DNA of 64,000 nt from Lysobacter panacisoli (lineage in GTDB: Bacteria > Pseudomonadota > Gammaproteobacteria > Xanthomonadales > Xanthomonadaceae): positions 3,416,247-3,480,246 of the forward strand of contig NZ_VLNU01000001.1 in assembly GCF_009765165.1 (NCBI RefSeq). The letters run 5' to 3'. Every line of letters begins with the position of its first letter. The stretch's first letter is position 1. A program made the position numbers and the translations under genes. Of the stretch, positions 19,841 through 30,365 are shown in pieces. The notes under the pieces are model-generated. The model was not told the origin of the DNA, made no database searches, and was given only the letters and a program-made list of their open reading frames with translations.

Positions 19841-22468
19841 ATGAACACCCAATACCGCAAGCCGCTTCCCGGTACCTCGCTGGACTACTTCGACGCGCGC
19901 GAGGCGGTCGATGCGATCCAACCCGGCGCCTGGGATGCCCTGCCCTATACCTCGCGCGTGCTCGCCGAGAACCTGGTGCGGCGCTGCGACCCGGCGACGC
20001 TGACCGATTCGCTGAGGCAGCTCATCGAACGCCGTCGCGACCTGGACTTCCCGTGGTTCCCGGCGCGCGTGGTGTGCCACGACATCCTCGGCCAGACCGC
20101 GCTGGTGGACCTGGCCGGCCTGCGCGACGCCATCGCCGACCAGGGCGGCGATCCCGCCAAGGTCAATCCGGTGGTGCCCGTGCAGTTGATCGTCGATCAC
20201 TCGCTGGCGGTGGAATGCGGCGGCTACGATCCGGACGCGTTCGCCAAGAACCGCGCGATCGAGGATCGCCGCAACGAGGACCGGTTCCACTTCATCGACT
20301 GGACCAAGCTGGCGTTCGAGAACGTCGACGTGATCCCGCCGGGCAACGGGATCATGCATCAGATCAACCTGGAGAAGATGTCGCCGGTGATCCAGACGCA
20401 ACGCGACGATAACGGCAGGGGCGTCGCCTTCCCCGACACCTGCGTGGGCACCGACAGCCACACGCCGCACGTCGATGCGCTGGGCGTGATCGCCATCGGC
20501 GTCGGCGGTCTGGAGGCGGAGAACGTGATGCTTGGCCGCGCCTCGTGGATGCGCCTGCCGGACATCATCGGCGTCGAGCTCACCGGCAAGCGCCAGGACG
20601 GCATCACCGCCACCGACATCGTGCTGGCGCTGACCGAATTCCTGCGCAAGGAGAAGGTCGTCGGCGCGTACCTGGAATTCCGTGGCGAAGGCGCCGCCAG
20701 CCTCACCCTTGGCGACCGCGCGACGATCTCCAACATGGCGCCCGAGTACGGCGCGACCGCGGCGATGTTCTTCATCGACGGCCAGACCCTGGACTACCTG
20801 CGCCTCACCGGCCGCGAGGACGCGCAGGTGAAGCTGGTCGAGACCTACGCGAAGACCGCCGGCCTGTGGGCCGACAACCTGCAAAATGCGCAGTACGAAC
20901 GCACGCTCACGTTCGACCTGTCCAGTGTCGTGCGCAACATGGCCGGCCCGTCGAACCCGCACAAGCGACTGCCGACCTCCGACCTCGCCGAACGCGGCAT
21001 CGCGGTCAACCTCGACCAGGCGCTGGCGCAGGAAGCCGAAGGCCTGATGCCGGACGGCGCGGTGATCATCGCCGCCATCACCAGCTGCACCAACACCAGC
21101 AATCCGCGCAACGTCATCGCCGCCGCGCTGCTGGCGCGCAACGCCAACGCACGCGGGCTGACCCGCAAGCCGTGGGTGAAGTCCTCGCTCGCGCCGGGCT
21201 CGAAGGCCGTGCAGCTGTACCTGGAAGAAGCGAAGCTGCTGCCGGATCTGGAGAAACTCGGCTTCGGCATCGTCGCCTTCGCCTGCACCACCTGCAATGG
21301 CATGTCGGGCGCGCTGGATCCGGCGATCCAGCAGGAGATCATCGACCGCGACCTGTACGCCACCGCCGTGCTGTCGGGCAACCGCAACTTCGACGGCCGC
21401 ATCCATCCCTACGCGAAGCAGGCGTTCCTCGCCTCGCCGCCGCTGGTGGTGGCCTACGCGATCGCCGGTACCGTGCGTTTCGACATCGAACGCGATGTGC
21501 TCGGCATCGATGGCGACGGCAAGCCGGTCCACCTCAAGGACATCTGGCCGAGCGACGCGGAGATCGACGCGATCGTCGCGCAGAGCGTGAAGCCCGAGCA
21601 GTTCCGCAAGGTCTACGGACCGATGTTCAACGTGCGCGTGGAACACGGCGAGAGGGTCAGCCCGCTTTACGACTGGCGCGCGCAGAGCACCTACATCCGC
21701 CGCCCGCCCTACTGGGAAGGCGCGCTGGCCGGCGAACGCACGCTGCGCGGGCTGCGTCCGCTGGCGGTGCTGGGCGACAACATCACGACCGACCACCTGT
21801 CGCCGTCCAACGCGATCCTCGCCAGCAGCGCCGCCGGCGAATACCTGGCGAAGATGGGCCTGCCGGAAGAGGACTTCAATTCGTACGCGACGCACCGCGG
21901 CGACCACCTCACCGCGCAACGCGCCACCTTCGCCAACCCGACGCTGCTCAACGAGATGGCGGTGGTCGACGGCCAGGTGAAGAAGGGGTCGCTGGCGCGC
22001 ATCGAACCGGACGGCCAGGTCGTGCGCATGTGGGAAGCCATCGAGACCTACATGGAGCGCAAGCAGCCGCTGATCATCATCGCCGGCGCCGACTACGGAC
22101 AGGGTTCCTCGCGCGACTGGGCCGCCAAGGGCGTGCGCCTGGCTGGCGTGGAGGCGATCGTGGCCGAGGGCTTCGAGCGGATCCATCGCACCAACCTGAT
22201 CGGTATGGGCGTGCTGCCGCTGGAGTTCAAGCCGGGCACCAATCGCCTGACGCTGGGCATCGACGGCACCGAGACCTTCGACGTCACCGGCGAGCGCAAG
22301 CCGCGCGCGGACCTGACGCTGGTCATCCATCGCAAGAACGGCGAGCGGGTCGAAGTACCCGTGACCTGCCGCCTCGACAGCGACGAGGAAGTGTCGATCT
22401 ACGAAGCCGGCGGCGTGCTGCAGCGCTTCGCACAGGATTTCCTGGAGTCGTCCAAGGCGGCGGCCTGA
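19841..22468 (+). CDS. acnD: Fe-S 2-methylcitrate dehydratase
   Basis: Aconitase-family [4Fe-4S] enzyme of propionate catabolism that dehydrates 2-methylcitrate. The 875 residues carry cluster ligands Cys416 (SCTNTSNPRN), Cys482 and Cys485 (CTTCNGMSG), the latter with Asn-Gly-Met where AcnA has Ile-Gly-Asn, and a C-terminal swivel domain (GADYGQGSSRDWA). AcnD rather than AcnA is supported by this motif and by prpF downstream. The ATG at 19841 fits family N-termini; the frame is open nearly 600 bases upstream but that stretch is antisense to tadA. No prpB or prpC adjoins. Confidence 0.9.
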   Translation: MNTQYRKPLPGTSLDYFDAREAVDAIQPGAWDALPYTSRVLAENLVRRCDPATLTDSLRQLIERRRDLDFPWFPARVVCHDILGQTALVDLAGLRDAIADQGGDPAKVNPVVPVQLIVDHSLAVECGGYDPDAFAKNRAIEDRRNEDRFHFIDWTKLAFENVDVIPPGNGIMHQINLEKMSPVIQTQRDDNGRGVAFPDTCVGTDSHTPHVDALGVIAIGVGGLEAENVMLGRASWMRLPDIIGVELTGKRQDGITATDIVLALTEFLRKEKVVGAYLEFRGEGAASLTLGDRATISNMAPEYGATAAMFFIDGQTLDYLRLTGREDAQVKLVETYAKTAGLWADNLQNAQYERTLTFDLSSVVRNMAGPSNPHKRLPTSDLAERGIAVNLDQALAQEAEGLMPDGAVIIAAITSCTNTSNPRNVIAAALLARNANARGLTRKPWVKSSLAPGSKAVQLYLEEAKLLPDLEKLGFGIVAFACTTCNGMSGALDPAIQQEIIDRDLYATAVLSGNRNFDGRIHPYAKQAFLASPPLVVAYAIAGTVRFDIERDVLGIDGDGKPVHLKDIWPSDAEIDAIVAQSVKPEQFRKVYGPMFNVRVEHGERVSPLYDWRAQSTYIRRPPYWEGALAGERTLRGLRPLAVLGDNITTDHLSPSNAILASSAAGEYLAKMGLPEEDFNSYATHRGDHLTAQRATFANPTLLNEMAVVDGQVKKGSLARIEPDGQVVRMWEAIETYMERKQPLIIIAGADYGQGSSRDWAAKGVRLAGVEAIVAEGFERIHRTNLIGMGVLPLEFKPGTNRLTLGIDGTETFDVTGERKPRADLTLVIHRKNGERVEVPVTCRLDSDEEVSIYEAGGVLQRFAQDFLESSKAAA

Positions 22469-22513
22469 CACCGGTCAGGCCACCGCTCCATCACAGCAAG
22501 GAGGAGTAACGAC

Positions 22514-22963
22514 ATGCCCGGCACCGTCACCCTGCATCGCGTCATCCGCGCTCCGGCCGAGCGCATCTACCGCGCGTTCCTCGACCCCGACGCGATGGTG
22601 AAGTGGCTCCCGCCGCACGGCTTCACCGGCAAGGTGCACTCGATGGACGCGCGCGTGGGCGGCGGCTATCGCATGTCGTTCACCAACTTCGGCACCGGTG
22701 GCAGCCATTCCTTCGGCGGCACGTACCTGGAACTCGTGCCTGGCGAGAAGCTCCGCTACAACGACCAGTTCGACAATCCCGACCTGCCCGGCCAGATGGA
22801 AGTGACCGTGACGCTGAAGCGCGGCATGGTCAGCACGGAACTGCACGTCGTCCAGCAGGGCATTCCCGATTCGATCCCCGTCGAGTTCTGCTACCTCGGT
22901 TGGCAAGAGTCGCTGGAGATGCTGGCCAAGCTGGTCGAGCCTGAGATTCCGGACGGCGCTTGA
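22514..22963 (+). CDS. SRPBCC/AHSA1-domain protein
   Basis: A 149-residue START-like domain protein. The opening RVIRAPAERIYRAFLDPDAMVKWLPP is the classic AHSA1/polyketide-cyclase N-terminus, followed by GGGYRMSFTNFGTGG and a C-terminal GWQESLEMLAKLVE helix lining the usual hydrophobic cavity. Ligand unknown. AAGGAGGAG lies upstream of the ATG. It sits between acnD and prpF with 45 bases to acnD, so it is probably cotranscribed with acnD; a role in that pathway is not established. Confidence 0.85.
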   Translation: MPGTVTLHRVIRAPAERIYRAFLDPDAMVKWLPPHGFTGKVHSMDARVGGGYRMSFTNFGTGGSHSFGGTYLELVPGEKLRYNDQFDNPDLPGQMEVTVTLKRGMVSTELHVVQQGIPDSIPVEFCYLGWQESLEMLAKLVEPEIPDGA

Positions 22964-22973
22964 TACAAAAGCC

Positions 22974-23073
22974 GTCATTCCCGCGAAGGCGGGAATCCAA
23001 CGCGCCGCGACGTCACGACCGACGGCAAGCCTGAGGCGTCGGACGGCTGGATCCCCGCCTTCGCGGGGATGAC
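22974..23073. repeat. REP-like inverted-repeat element
   Basis: Two 25-base terminal inverted repeats (22974-22998 and 23049-23073) match at 23 positions and each folds into its own CCCGC-GAAG-GCGGG hairpin. The 50-base centre has no coding sign. Elements beginning GTCATTCCCGCGAAGGCGGG are common intergenic repeats in proteobacterial genomes. It fills the gap before prpF, ending 34 bases from the start codon. Confidence 0.8.
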
Positions 23074-23107
23074 ATCTTCAAACCGCGAACACAGAAGCGA
23101 ACACGCC

Positions 23108-24292
23108 ATGAGCCACGCACCGCAGATCCGCATTCCCGCCACCTACATGCGCGGTGGCACCAGCAAGGGCGTGTTCTTCCGTCTGGAGGATCTGCCCGAG
23201 CGTGCGCGCGTCCCCGGTCCGGCGCGCGACGCGCTGCTGATGCGCGTGATCGGCTCGCCCGATCCCTACGGCAAGCACACCGACGGCATGGGCGGGGCGA
23301 CGTCGAGCACTAGCAAGTGCGTGATCATCGGCAAGTCGTCCGTGCCCGACCACGACGTCGACTACCTCTACGGCCAGGTGTCCATCGACAAGGCCTTCGT
23401 CGACTGGAGCGGCAACTGCGGCAACCTGAGCACGGCAGTCGGCCCGCTCGCCATCGCCGCCGGGATCATCGATCCGGCCCGCATTCCGCAGGACGGCATC
23501 TGCACGGTGCGCATCTGGCAGGCGAACATCGGCAAGACCATCGTCGCGCACGTGCCGATCACCGGCGGACAGGTTCAGGAAACCGGCGACTTCGAACTCG
23601 ACGGCGTGACCTTCCCGGCGGCGGAGATCCAGCTGGAGTTCCTCAACCCGTCCGACGACGGCGAAGGCGGCTCGATGTTCCCGACCGGCAACCTCGTGGA
23701 CGATCTCGAGGTTCCGGGCGTGGGCACGTTCAAGGCGACGATGATCACCGCGGGCATCCCGACCATCTTCCTCGATGCCGCCGAGCTGGGTTACACCGGC
23801 ACCGAGCTGCAGGGCGCGATCAACGACGACCCGAAGGCGCTCGCGCGGTTCGAAGCGATCCGCGCGCACGGTGCGTTGCGCATGGGCCTGATCGAGAACC
23901 TCGACCAGATTGCCACGCGCCAGCACTCGCCCAAGGTCGCCTTCGTCGCGCCGGCGCAGGATTACGTGTCCTCCAGCGGCAAGCGCATCGCCGCCGGCGA
24001 GATCGACCTGCACGCGCGCGCCCTGTCGATGGGCAAGCTGCACCACGCGATGATGGGTACTGCCGCAGTCGCCATCGGCACCGCCGCTTCGATTCCCGGC
24101 ACGCTGGTGAACCGTGCCGCTGGCGGCGGCGAACGCGAAGCCGTGCGCTTCGGCCATCCGTCCGGAACGCTGCGTGTCGGCGCTCAGGCACGGATGGACG
24201 ATGGCCAGTGGACCGTGACCAAGGCGATCATGAGCCGCAGCGCCCGCGTGCTAATGGAAGGCTGGGTGCGGGTACCTGGCGATTCGTTCTGA
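23108..24292 (+). CDS. prpF: 2-methylaconitate cis-trans isomerase
   Basis: Partner of AcnD: isomerises trans- to cis-2-methylaconitate so that the methylcitrate cycle can proceed. The 394 residues show the PrpF signature YMRGGTSKGVFF near the N-terminus, GMGGATSSTSKCVII, and DWSGNCGNLSTAVGPLAI with the Cys expected at the active site of this diaminopimelate-epimerase-like fold. The ATG at 23108 fits family N-termini. Separated from the SRPBCC gene by the repeat element. Confidence 0.93.
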   Translation: MSHAPQIRIPATYMRGGTSKGVFFRLEDLPERARVPGPARDALLMRVIGSPDPYGKHTDGMGGATSSTSKCVIIGKSSVPDHDVDYLYGQVSIDKAFVDWSGNCGNLSTAVGPLAIAAGIIDPARIPQDGICTVRIWQANIGKTIVAHVPITGGQVQETGDFELDGVTFPAAEIQLEFLNPSDDGEGGSMFPTGNLVDDLEVPGVGTFKATMITAGIPTIFLDAAELGYTGTELQGAINDDPKALARFEAIRAHGALRMGLIENLDQIATRQHSPKVAFVAPAQDYVSSSGKRIAAGEIDLHARALSMGKLHHAMMGTAAVAIGTAASIPGTLVNRAAGGGEREAVRFGHPSGTLRVGAQARMDDGQWTVTKAIMSRSARVLMEGWVRVPGDSF

Positions 24293-24304
24293 CTTCCCGC
24301 TCAT

Positions 24305-24332
24305 AAGTTACGCGATAATTATCGCGTAACTT
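24305..24332. promoter_or_regulatory. Perfect 28-bp palindrome between convergent genes
   Basis: Arms AAGTTACGCGATAA and TTATCGCGTAACTT meet without a spacer, so the two strands read identically over 28 bases. It is AT-richer than its surroundings and lies between the stops of prpF and the minus-strand NTF2-like gene. A two-way terminator is the simplest reading; a protein-binding operator is the alternative. Confidence 0.65.
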
Positions 24333-24341
24333 GTTGATTAT

Positions 24342-24851
24342 TCACTTCCCTGCGGGAATGTAGAGCCAGGATTTGGATTCGGACGCTTCATGCAGGATGC
24401 GTCCGTTACGGCGGACCAGGCGGTCCACGTAGTGGCTGCGGCTGAGCATCCTCCCACCCAGGCGCACGACGCCGATCGCTTCGACGTGGGCGACCTTGCG
24501 GTCCTCCGACAGCGATACCTCGACGATGCGGTTCTCCATCGAAAGGCCCATGCGCCCGTTGGTCAGCGCGCTGAGGCGCTTGAAGTCGCGGAAGGCTTCG
24601 CGCATGACATCGCAGGATTCCTGCTTGTCGTACGTCTCGCGCTGCGTGCCGCCCAGCGAGAACGTGATGCTGTCGTGGCGGAAATCGTCGGACAGCCGAT
24701 CGCACAGGTAGTCGGCGTCGAACCGCGCCATTGCGCTCGACTCGACGTAGTACTGCTCCTCGATGGATTTCTCGGTCATGAGCCGGCCGGCGTGCAGGAA
24801 CCACACGCCGCCCATCAGGCTCACCACCAGCAACAAGATCGCCTTCCCCAT
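24342..24851 (-). CDS. Membrane-anchored NTF2-like protein
   Basis: A 169-residue protein with an N-terminal hydrophobic segment (about 4-22) that could be a signal anchor, then an alpha-beta region resembling NTF2/SnoaL-like folds (helical YLCDRLSDDFRHDS followed by strands MENRIVEVSLSEDRKVAHVEAIGVVRLGG). No catalytic motif that I recognise. GGGGGAG lies close to the ATG. It lies downstream of guaA on the same strand, 38 bases away, so cotranscription with guaBA is possible. Confidence 0.7.
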   Translation of the reverse strand: MGKAILLLVVSLMGGVWFLHAGRLMTEKSIEEQYYVESSAMARFDADYLCDRLSDDFRHDSITFSLGGTQRETYDKQESCDVMREAFRDFKRLSALTNGRMGLSMENRIVEVSLSEDRKVAHVEAIGVVRLGGRMLSRSHYVDRLVRRNGRILHEASESKSWLYIPAGK

Positions 24852-24889
24852 TGGCTCCCCCAGCCGTCAGCGCGATGGATCGCGCGGTG

Positions 24890-26455
24890 TCACTCCCACT
24901 CGATGGTCGCCGGCGGCTTTCCGCTGATGTCGTAGACCACTCGAGAAACGCCGCGCAACTCATTGATGATACGGTTGGAAACGCGACCAAGGAAGTCGTA
25001 CGGCAGGTGCGCCCAGTGGGCCGTCATGAAATCGATGGTCTCCACCGCGCGCAGCGCGATGACCCACTCGTAGGCGCGGGCGTCGCCGACCACGCCCACC
25101 GACTTCACCGGCAGGAACACGGCGAAGGCCTGGCTGACGCGATCGTAGAGATCGGCCTTGCGCAGCTCTTCGATGAAGATGTGGTCCGCGCGCGCCAGCA
25201 GCTCGGCGTACTCGCGCTTGACCTCGCCGAGGATGCGCACGCCCAGGCCCGGGCCCGGGAACGGATGGCGGTAGACCATCGCCTGCGGCAGGCCGAGTTC
25301 GACGCCGAGACGTCGTACTTCGTCCTTGAACAGCTCGCGCAGCGGCTCGACCAGCCCGAGCTTCATGTTCTCCGGCAGGCCGCCGACGTTGTGATGGCTC
25401 TTGATGACGTGCGCCTTGCCGGTCTTGCTGCCGGCCGATTCGATCACGTCGGGGTAGATCGTGCCCTGCGCCAGCCAGCGGGCGTTGCTCAGCTTGGCCG
25501 ACTCCTCGTCGAAGATCTCGACGAACAGGTTGCCGATGATCTTGCGCTTGGCCTCGGGATCGCTGACGCCCTGAAGCGCCTTGTAATAGCGGTCGGCGGC
25601 ATTGACGCGCACGACCTTCACGCCCATGTGCTCGGCGAACATCGCCATCACCTGGTCGCCTTCGTTCCAGCGCAGCAGGCCGGTGTCGACGAACACGCAG
25701 GTGAGCTGGGTGCCGATGGCCTTGTGCAGCAGCGCGGCGACAACCGACGAATCCACGCCGCCGGACAGGCCCAGAATCACTTCATCGTTGCCGACCTTCT
25801 CGCGCACGCGAGCGATCTGGTCCTCGACGATGTTGGCGGCGGTCCACAACGTGCGGCAGCCGCAGATCTCGGCGACGAAACGGCGCAGCAGGGTCTGGCC
25901 CTGCTTGGTGTGGGTCACTTCCGGATGGAACTGCACGCCGTACCAGCGCTTCTCTTCCAGCGCCATCGCCGCGACCGGGATGCGGTCGGTGACGGCGGTG
26001 ACGGTCCAGCCCGGCGGCGCCTTGGCGACGTGGTCGCCGTGGCTCATCCACACATCGATGCGCGGCTCGCCGTCGTGGTCGGACAGCCCGCCCAGCAGCG
26101 CGTCGCGCGCGACCAGCTCGACTTCGGCGTGGCCGAACTCGCGCGCGTCGGCGGCTTCGGTCGCGCCGCCCAGCTGCGCGGCGAGGGTCTGCATGCCGTA
26201 GCAGATGCCCAGGATCGGCAGGCCCGAATCGAACACTTCCTGCGGCGCCTTCGGCGCGCCCTGCTCCGTCGTCGATTCCGGACCGCCCGACAGGATGATG
26301 CCCTTCGCACCGAACGCGGCGATCTCGGCCGGATCGTGGTCCCAGGCCCAGATCTCGCAGTAGACGCCGATCTCGCGGATGCGGCGGGCGATCAGCTGCG
26401 TGTACTGCGCGCCGAAGTCGAGGATGAGGATCTTGTCGCTGTGGATGTTGGTCAT
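24890..26455 (-). CDS. guaA: GMP synthase (glutamine-hydrolysing)
   Basis: Converts XMP to GMP using glutamine ammonia. A class I glutamine amidotransferase domain (nucleophile Cys85 in GICYGMQ, HPEV at its end) is followed by the ATP pyrophosphatase P-loop SGGVDSS and a C-terminal dimerisation domain ending in PPATIEWE. The 521 residues match the usual 525. The ATG at 26455 is chosen over an upstream opening in the frame. It follows guaB by 72 bases. Confidence 0.97.
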   Translation of the reverse strand: MTNIHSDKILILDFGAQYTQLIARRIREIGVYCEIWAWDHDPAEIAAFGAKGIILSGGPESTTEQGAPKAPQEVFDSGLPILGICYGMQTLAAQLGGATEAADAREFGHAEVELVARDALLGGLSDHDGEPRIDVWMSHGDHVAKAPPGWTVTAVTDRIPVAAMALEEKRWYGVQFHPEVTHTKQGQTLLRRFVAEICGCRTLWTAANIVEDQIARVREKVGNDEVILGLSGGVDSSVVAALLHKAIGTQLTCVFVDTGLLRWNEGDQVMAMFAEHMGVKVVRVNAADRYYKALQGVSDPEAKRKIIGNLFVEIFDEESAKLSNARWLAQGTIYPDVIESAGSKTGKAHVIKSHHNVGGLPENMKLGLVEPLRELFKDEVRRLGVELGLPQAMVYRHPFPGPGLGVRILGEVKREYAELLARADHIFIEELRKADLYDRVSQAFAVFLPVKSVGVVGDARAYEWVIALRAVETIDFMTAHWAHLPYDFLGRVSNRIINELRGVSRVVYDISGKPPATIEWE

Positions 26456-26484
26456 GGGGCCGTGGACTTCCGTAAGCACTCGCT

Positions 26485-26516
26485 CAAAACAAGAAAGGGA
26501 AACTCGCGTCTCCCTT
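26485..26516 (-). terminator. Hairpin between guaB and guaA, possible attenuator
   Basis: On the minus strand AAGGGAG pairs with TTCCCTT around a seven-base loop (26495-26516) and is followed by TCTTGTTTTG. It lies just past the guaB stop and could partly terminate transcription before guaA. Confidence 0.5.
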
Positions 26517-26527
26517 CCTGCAAACAA

Positions 26528-28012
<1,485 letters not shown>

Positions 28013-28090
28013 TTATTGTAACGCGTTCGGGCATTGAGGCGCTCGTCGCAGGGACAGGACGCGACGTTCCAGATGCAGGCGACTGACTTT

Positions 28091-28216
28091 TCCCTTCTCC
28101 CCTTGCGGGAGAAGGTGGCGCGAAGCGCCGGATGAGGGGTCGAGACGCGCGATGCGTGGCGTACCTCCCCCTGGCCGCCTTCGACGGCCTGTCCCTCTCC
28201 CGCAAGGGGAGAGGGA
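28091..28216. repeat. REP-type palindromic repeat pair
   Basis: Two 25-base palindromic units (28091-28115 and 28192-28216), each a hairpin with CTCCCGCAAGGGGAG as its core in one orientation, flank about 75 bases of GC-rich spacer. They occupy most of the gap between guaB and the end of folD. This type is a widespread intergenic repeat in xanthomonads and relatives. Confidence 0.75.
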
Positions 28217-28223
28217 GTCCGGC

Positions 28224-29129
28224 TCAGCGCACCTGCGTCCAGCCGCGCCCCGAATCCGCCGCCTCGGCGGCTTCCAGCGTGTTCTGCATGAGCGTGGCCA
28301 CGGTCATCGGCCCCACCCCGCCCGGCACGGGCGTGATCCAGCTCGCGCGTTCAGCCGCGGCCGCGAAACCGACGTCGCCGACGAGGCGGCCGTCGTCGAG
28401 GCGGTTGATGCCCACGTCGATCACCACCGCGCCCGGCTTCACCCACTCGCCCAGGATCAGGCCGGGGCGGCCGACCGCGACGACAAGAATGTCGGCGTTG
28501 CGCACCGAGCTTTCCAGCACCTGCTGCGGGGTGAACTTGTGGCAGCTGGTGACAGTGCAGCCGGCGATCAGCAGTTCCAGCGCCATCGGCCGCCCGACGT
28601 GGTTGGACACGCCGACGATCGTGGCGCTCTGCCCGCGTACCGGACGGTCCGTGTAGGCCAGCAGCGTGGTGATGCCGCGCGGCGTGCACGGGCGCAGGCC
28701 GAACTGGCGCAGTGCCAGATGGCCGACGTTCTCCGGATGGAAACCGTCCACGTCCTTGCGCGGGTCGATGCGGTGGATCAGTTCGGTCGCGTCGCGGCGG
28801 TCCGGCAGCGGCAGCTGCACGAGGATGCCGTGGACGTCCGGATCGGCGTTGAGCCGGTCGATCAGCGCCAGCAGTTCGTCATTGCCCGTGTCGGCCGGCA
28901 GGTCGTAGTCGATGGCGCGGATGCCCACCTTTTCCGCGGCACGACGTTTGTTGCGGACATAGACGCTGGAAGCGGGATCGTTGCCGACCAGCACGACGGC
29001 CAGGCCCGGTCGCGAGTTGCCCGCGGCGACGCGTGCATCGACCCGGCTCTTGAGGTTGTCGAGCAGGTCTTCGGCAATACGCTTGCCGTCGAGGATGCGT
29101 GCGGGAGCCGGGTTCGTGGAGGCGGTCAT
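28224..29129 (-). CDS. folD: Bifunctional methylenetetrahydrofolate dehydrogenase/cyclohydrolase
   Basis: Interconverts 5,10-methylene-, methenyl- and 10-formyl-tetrahydrofolate. The 301 residues include the catalytic [14 protein letters not shown] segment with the essential Lys, the QLPLP motif, the Rossmann [16 protein letters not shown] segment and the closing [15 protein letters not shown]. Start at 29129 gives the normal length. Divergent from the DUF1244 gene. Confidence 0.96.
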   Translation of the reverse strand: MTASTNPAPARILDGKRIAEDLLDNLKSRVDARVAAGNSRPGLAVVLVGNDPASSVYVRNKRRAAEKVGIRAIDYDLPADTGNDELLALIDRLNADPDVHGILVQLPLPDRRDATELIHRIDPRKDVDGFHPENVGHLALRQFGLRPCTPRGITTLLAYTDRPVRGQSATIVGVSNHVGRPMALELLIAGCTVTSCHKFTPQQVLESSVRNADILVVAVGRPGLILGEWVKPGAVVIDVGINRLDDGRLVGDVGFAAAAERASWITPVPGGVGPMTVATLMQNTLEAAEAADSGRGWTQVR

Positions 29130-29231
29130 GCCGGGCACTGGGTTACAGTCGAGCTGCGCATTATCGCCCAAGGAATCGCCGAACTCGCCGGTTCCGCACG
29201 AATCCATCGCCCGCCCCCGCGGGAGGCCGAC

Positions 29232-29543
29232 ATGACCGACTCCGATTTCGAAACCACCCAGATCGAGGCCGCCGCCTTCCGGCGCCTGCTCCAGCACCTG
29301 ATGTCCGAGCGCACCGACGTGCAGAACATCGACCTGATGATCCATGCCGGCTTCTGCCGAAATTGCCTGTCGGACTGGTACCGCGAGGCCGCCGAGCAGC
29401 GCGGCATCACCATGACCAAGGACGAGGCGCGCGAAGCCGTCTACGGCATGCCGTTCTCACAATGGAAGGCGCAACATCAGCGCGAGGCGACGCCGGAACA
29501 GCTCGCCGCATTCGAGGCCGCACAACGTCGCCATTCGAGGTAG
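29232..29543 (+). CDS. DUF1244 protein
   Basis: Small cytoplasmic protein of 103 residues, function unknown. The family core [20 protein letters not shown], with its Cys-Arg-Asn-Cys pair, is intact near residue 37, followed by the conserved Glu-Ala-x-Tyr-Gly-Met-Pro segment. GGGAGG precedes the ATG by five bases. It is followed by an alpha/beta hydrolase after only three bases, so the two are probably cotranscribed. Confidence 0.88.
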   Translation: MTDSDFETTQIEAAAFRRLLQHLMSERTDVQNIDLMIHAGFCRNCLSDWYREAAEQRGITMTKDEAREAVYGMPFSQWKAQHQREATPEQLAAFEAAQRRHSR

Positions 29544-29546
29544 CCG

Positions 29547-30359
29547 ATGCGCAAGCAACTGCTGGGTTGGGCTTCGCTGCCATTGCTCGGATACGCCGGC
29601 ATCTGCGCGTGGCTGTTCACCAAGCAGCGCGACCTGATCTATCTGCCGCAAGGCACACGCGTGGACGCGACGCAGACCGATTTCGCCCTGGTCCGCGAGA
29701 ACGTCAACCTGCACGGCTGGGTGCTCAACCCGCAGGCAGCGCAGCCCGTGATCTATTTCGGCGGCAATGCCGAAAGCGTCCAGAACCGGCGCGAACAACT
29801 CGGCCGGCTGTTGCCCGATCGTGCCGTCTACCTGGTGTCGTACCGGGGTTACGGCGCCAGCGGTGGCGCACCGAGCGAGGCGGCGCTGTTCGGCGATGCA
29901 CTGGCGATCTACGACGAAGTGCGCTCGCGCCATCCGGGCCAGCCCATCGTGGTGCTCGGCTCCAGCCTGGGCAGCGGTGTGGCCAGCTATGTGGCGTCGC
30001 AGCGGCCGGTGTCGCGGCTGGTGCTGGTCGCACCGTTCGACAGCCTCGTGGCCGTCGCGCAGGCGCATTACCCGGTGATCCCGGTGCGCTGGTTGGTGAA
30101 GGACCGCTTCGATTCCATCGAACGTCTGCGCGGTTATCAGGGCGAGGTAATGGTGGTGCGCGCCGGTCGCGACCAGGTCGTGCCGCCTGCCAACACCGGC
30201 CGTCTCATCGCCGCGCTCGGCAAGCCGCCGCGCGTGATCGACCTCGCCGACGCCGACCATTCCAGCATCGGCAGCGATCCGCGCTTCGAGCAGGCGCTGG
30301 CGGAATTCCTCGGGCCAGCGCCCACCACCCGGCGCGATCCGCTCGGCTCGGTGCGCTGA
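29547..30359 (+). CDS. Alpha/beta hydrolase, BEM46/ABHD13-like
   Basis: Predicted serine hydrolase of 270 residues anchored by an N-terminal hydrophobic segment (about 7-25). The catalytic triad can be read as Ser140 in GSSLGSG, Asp in the RAGRDQVV stretch and His in the DADHSSI stretch near the C-terminus. The FGGNAESVQNR and SYRGYGASGG segments are typical of the BEM46 branch. Substrate unknown. Coupled to the DUF1244 gene. Confidence 0.82.
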   Translation: MRKQLLGWASLPLLGYAGICAWLFTKQRDLIYLPQGTRVDATQTDFALVRENVNLHGWVLNPQAAQPVIYFGGNAESVQNRREQLGRLLPDRAVYLVSYRGYGASGGAPSEAALFGDALAIYDEVRSRHPGQPIVVLGSSLGSGVASYVASQRPVSRLVLVAPFDSLVAVAQAHYPVIPVRWLVKDRFDSIERLRGYQGEVMVVRAGRDQVVPPANTGRLIAALGKPPRVIDLADADHSSIGSDPRFEQALAEFLGPAPTTRRDPLGSVR

Positions 30360-30365
30360 ACGCCG

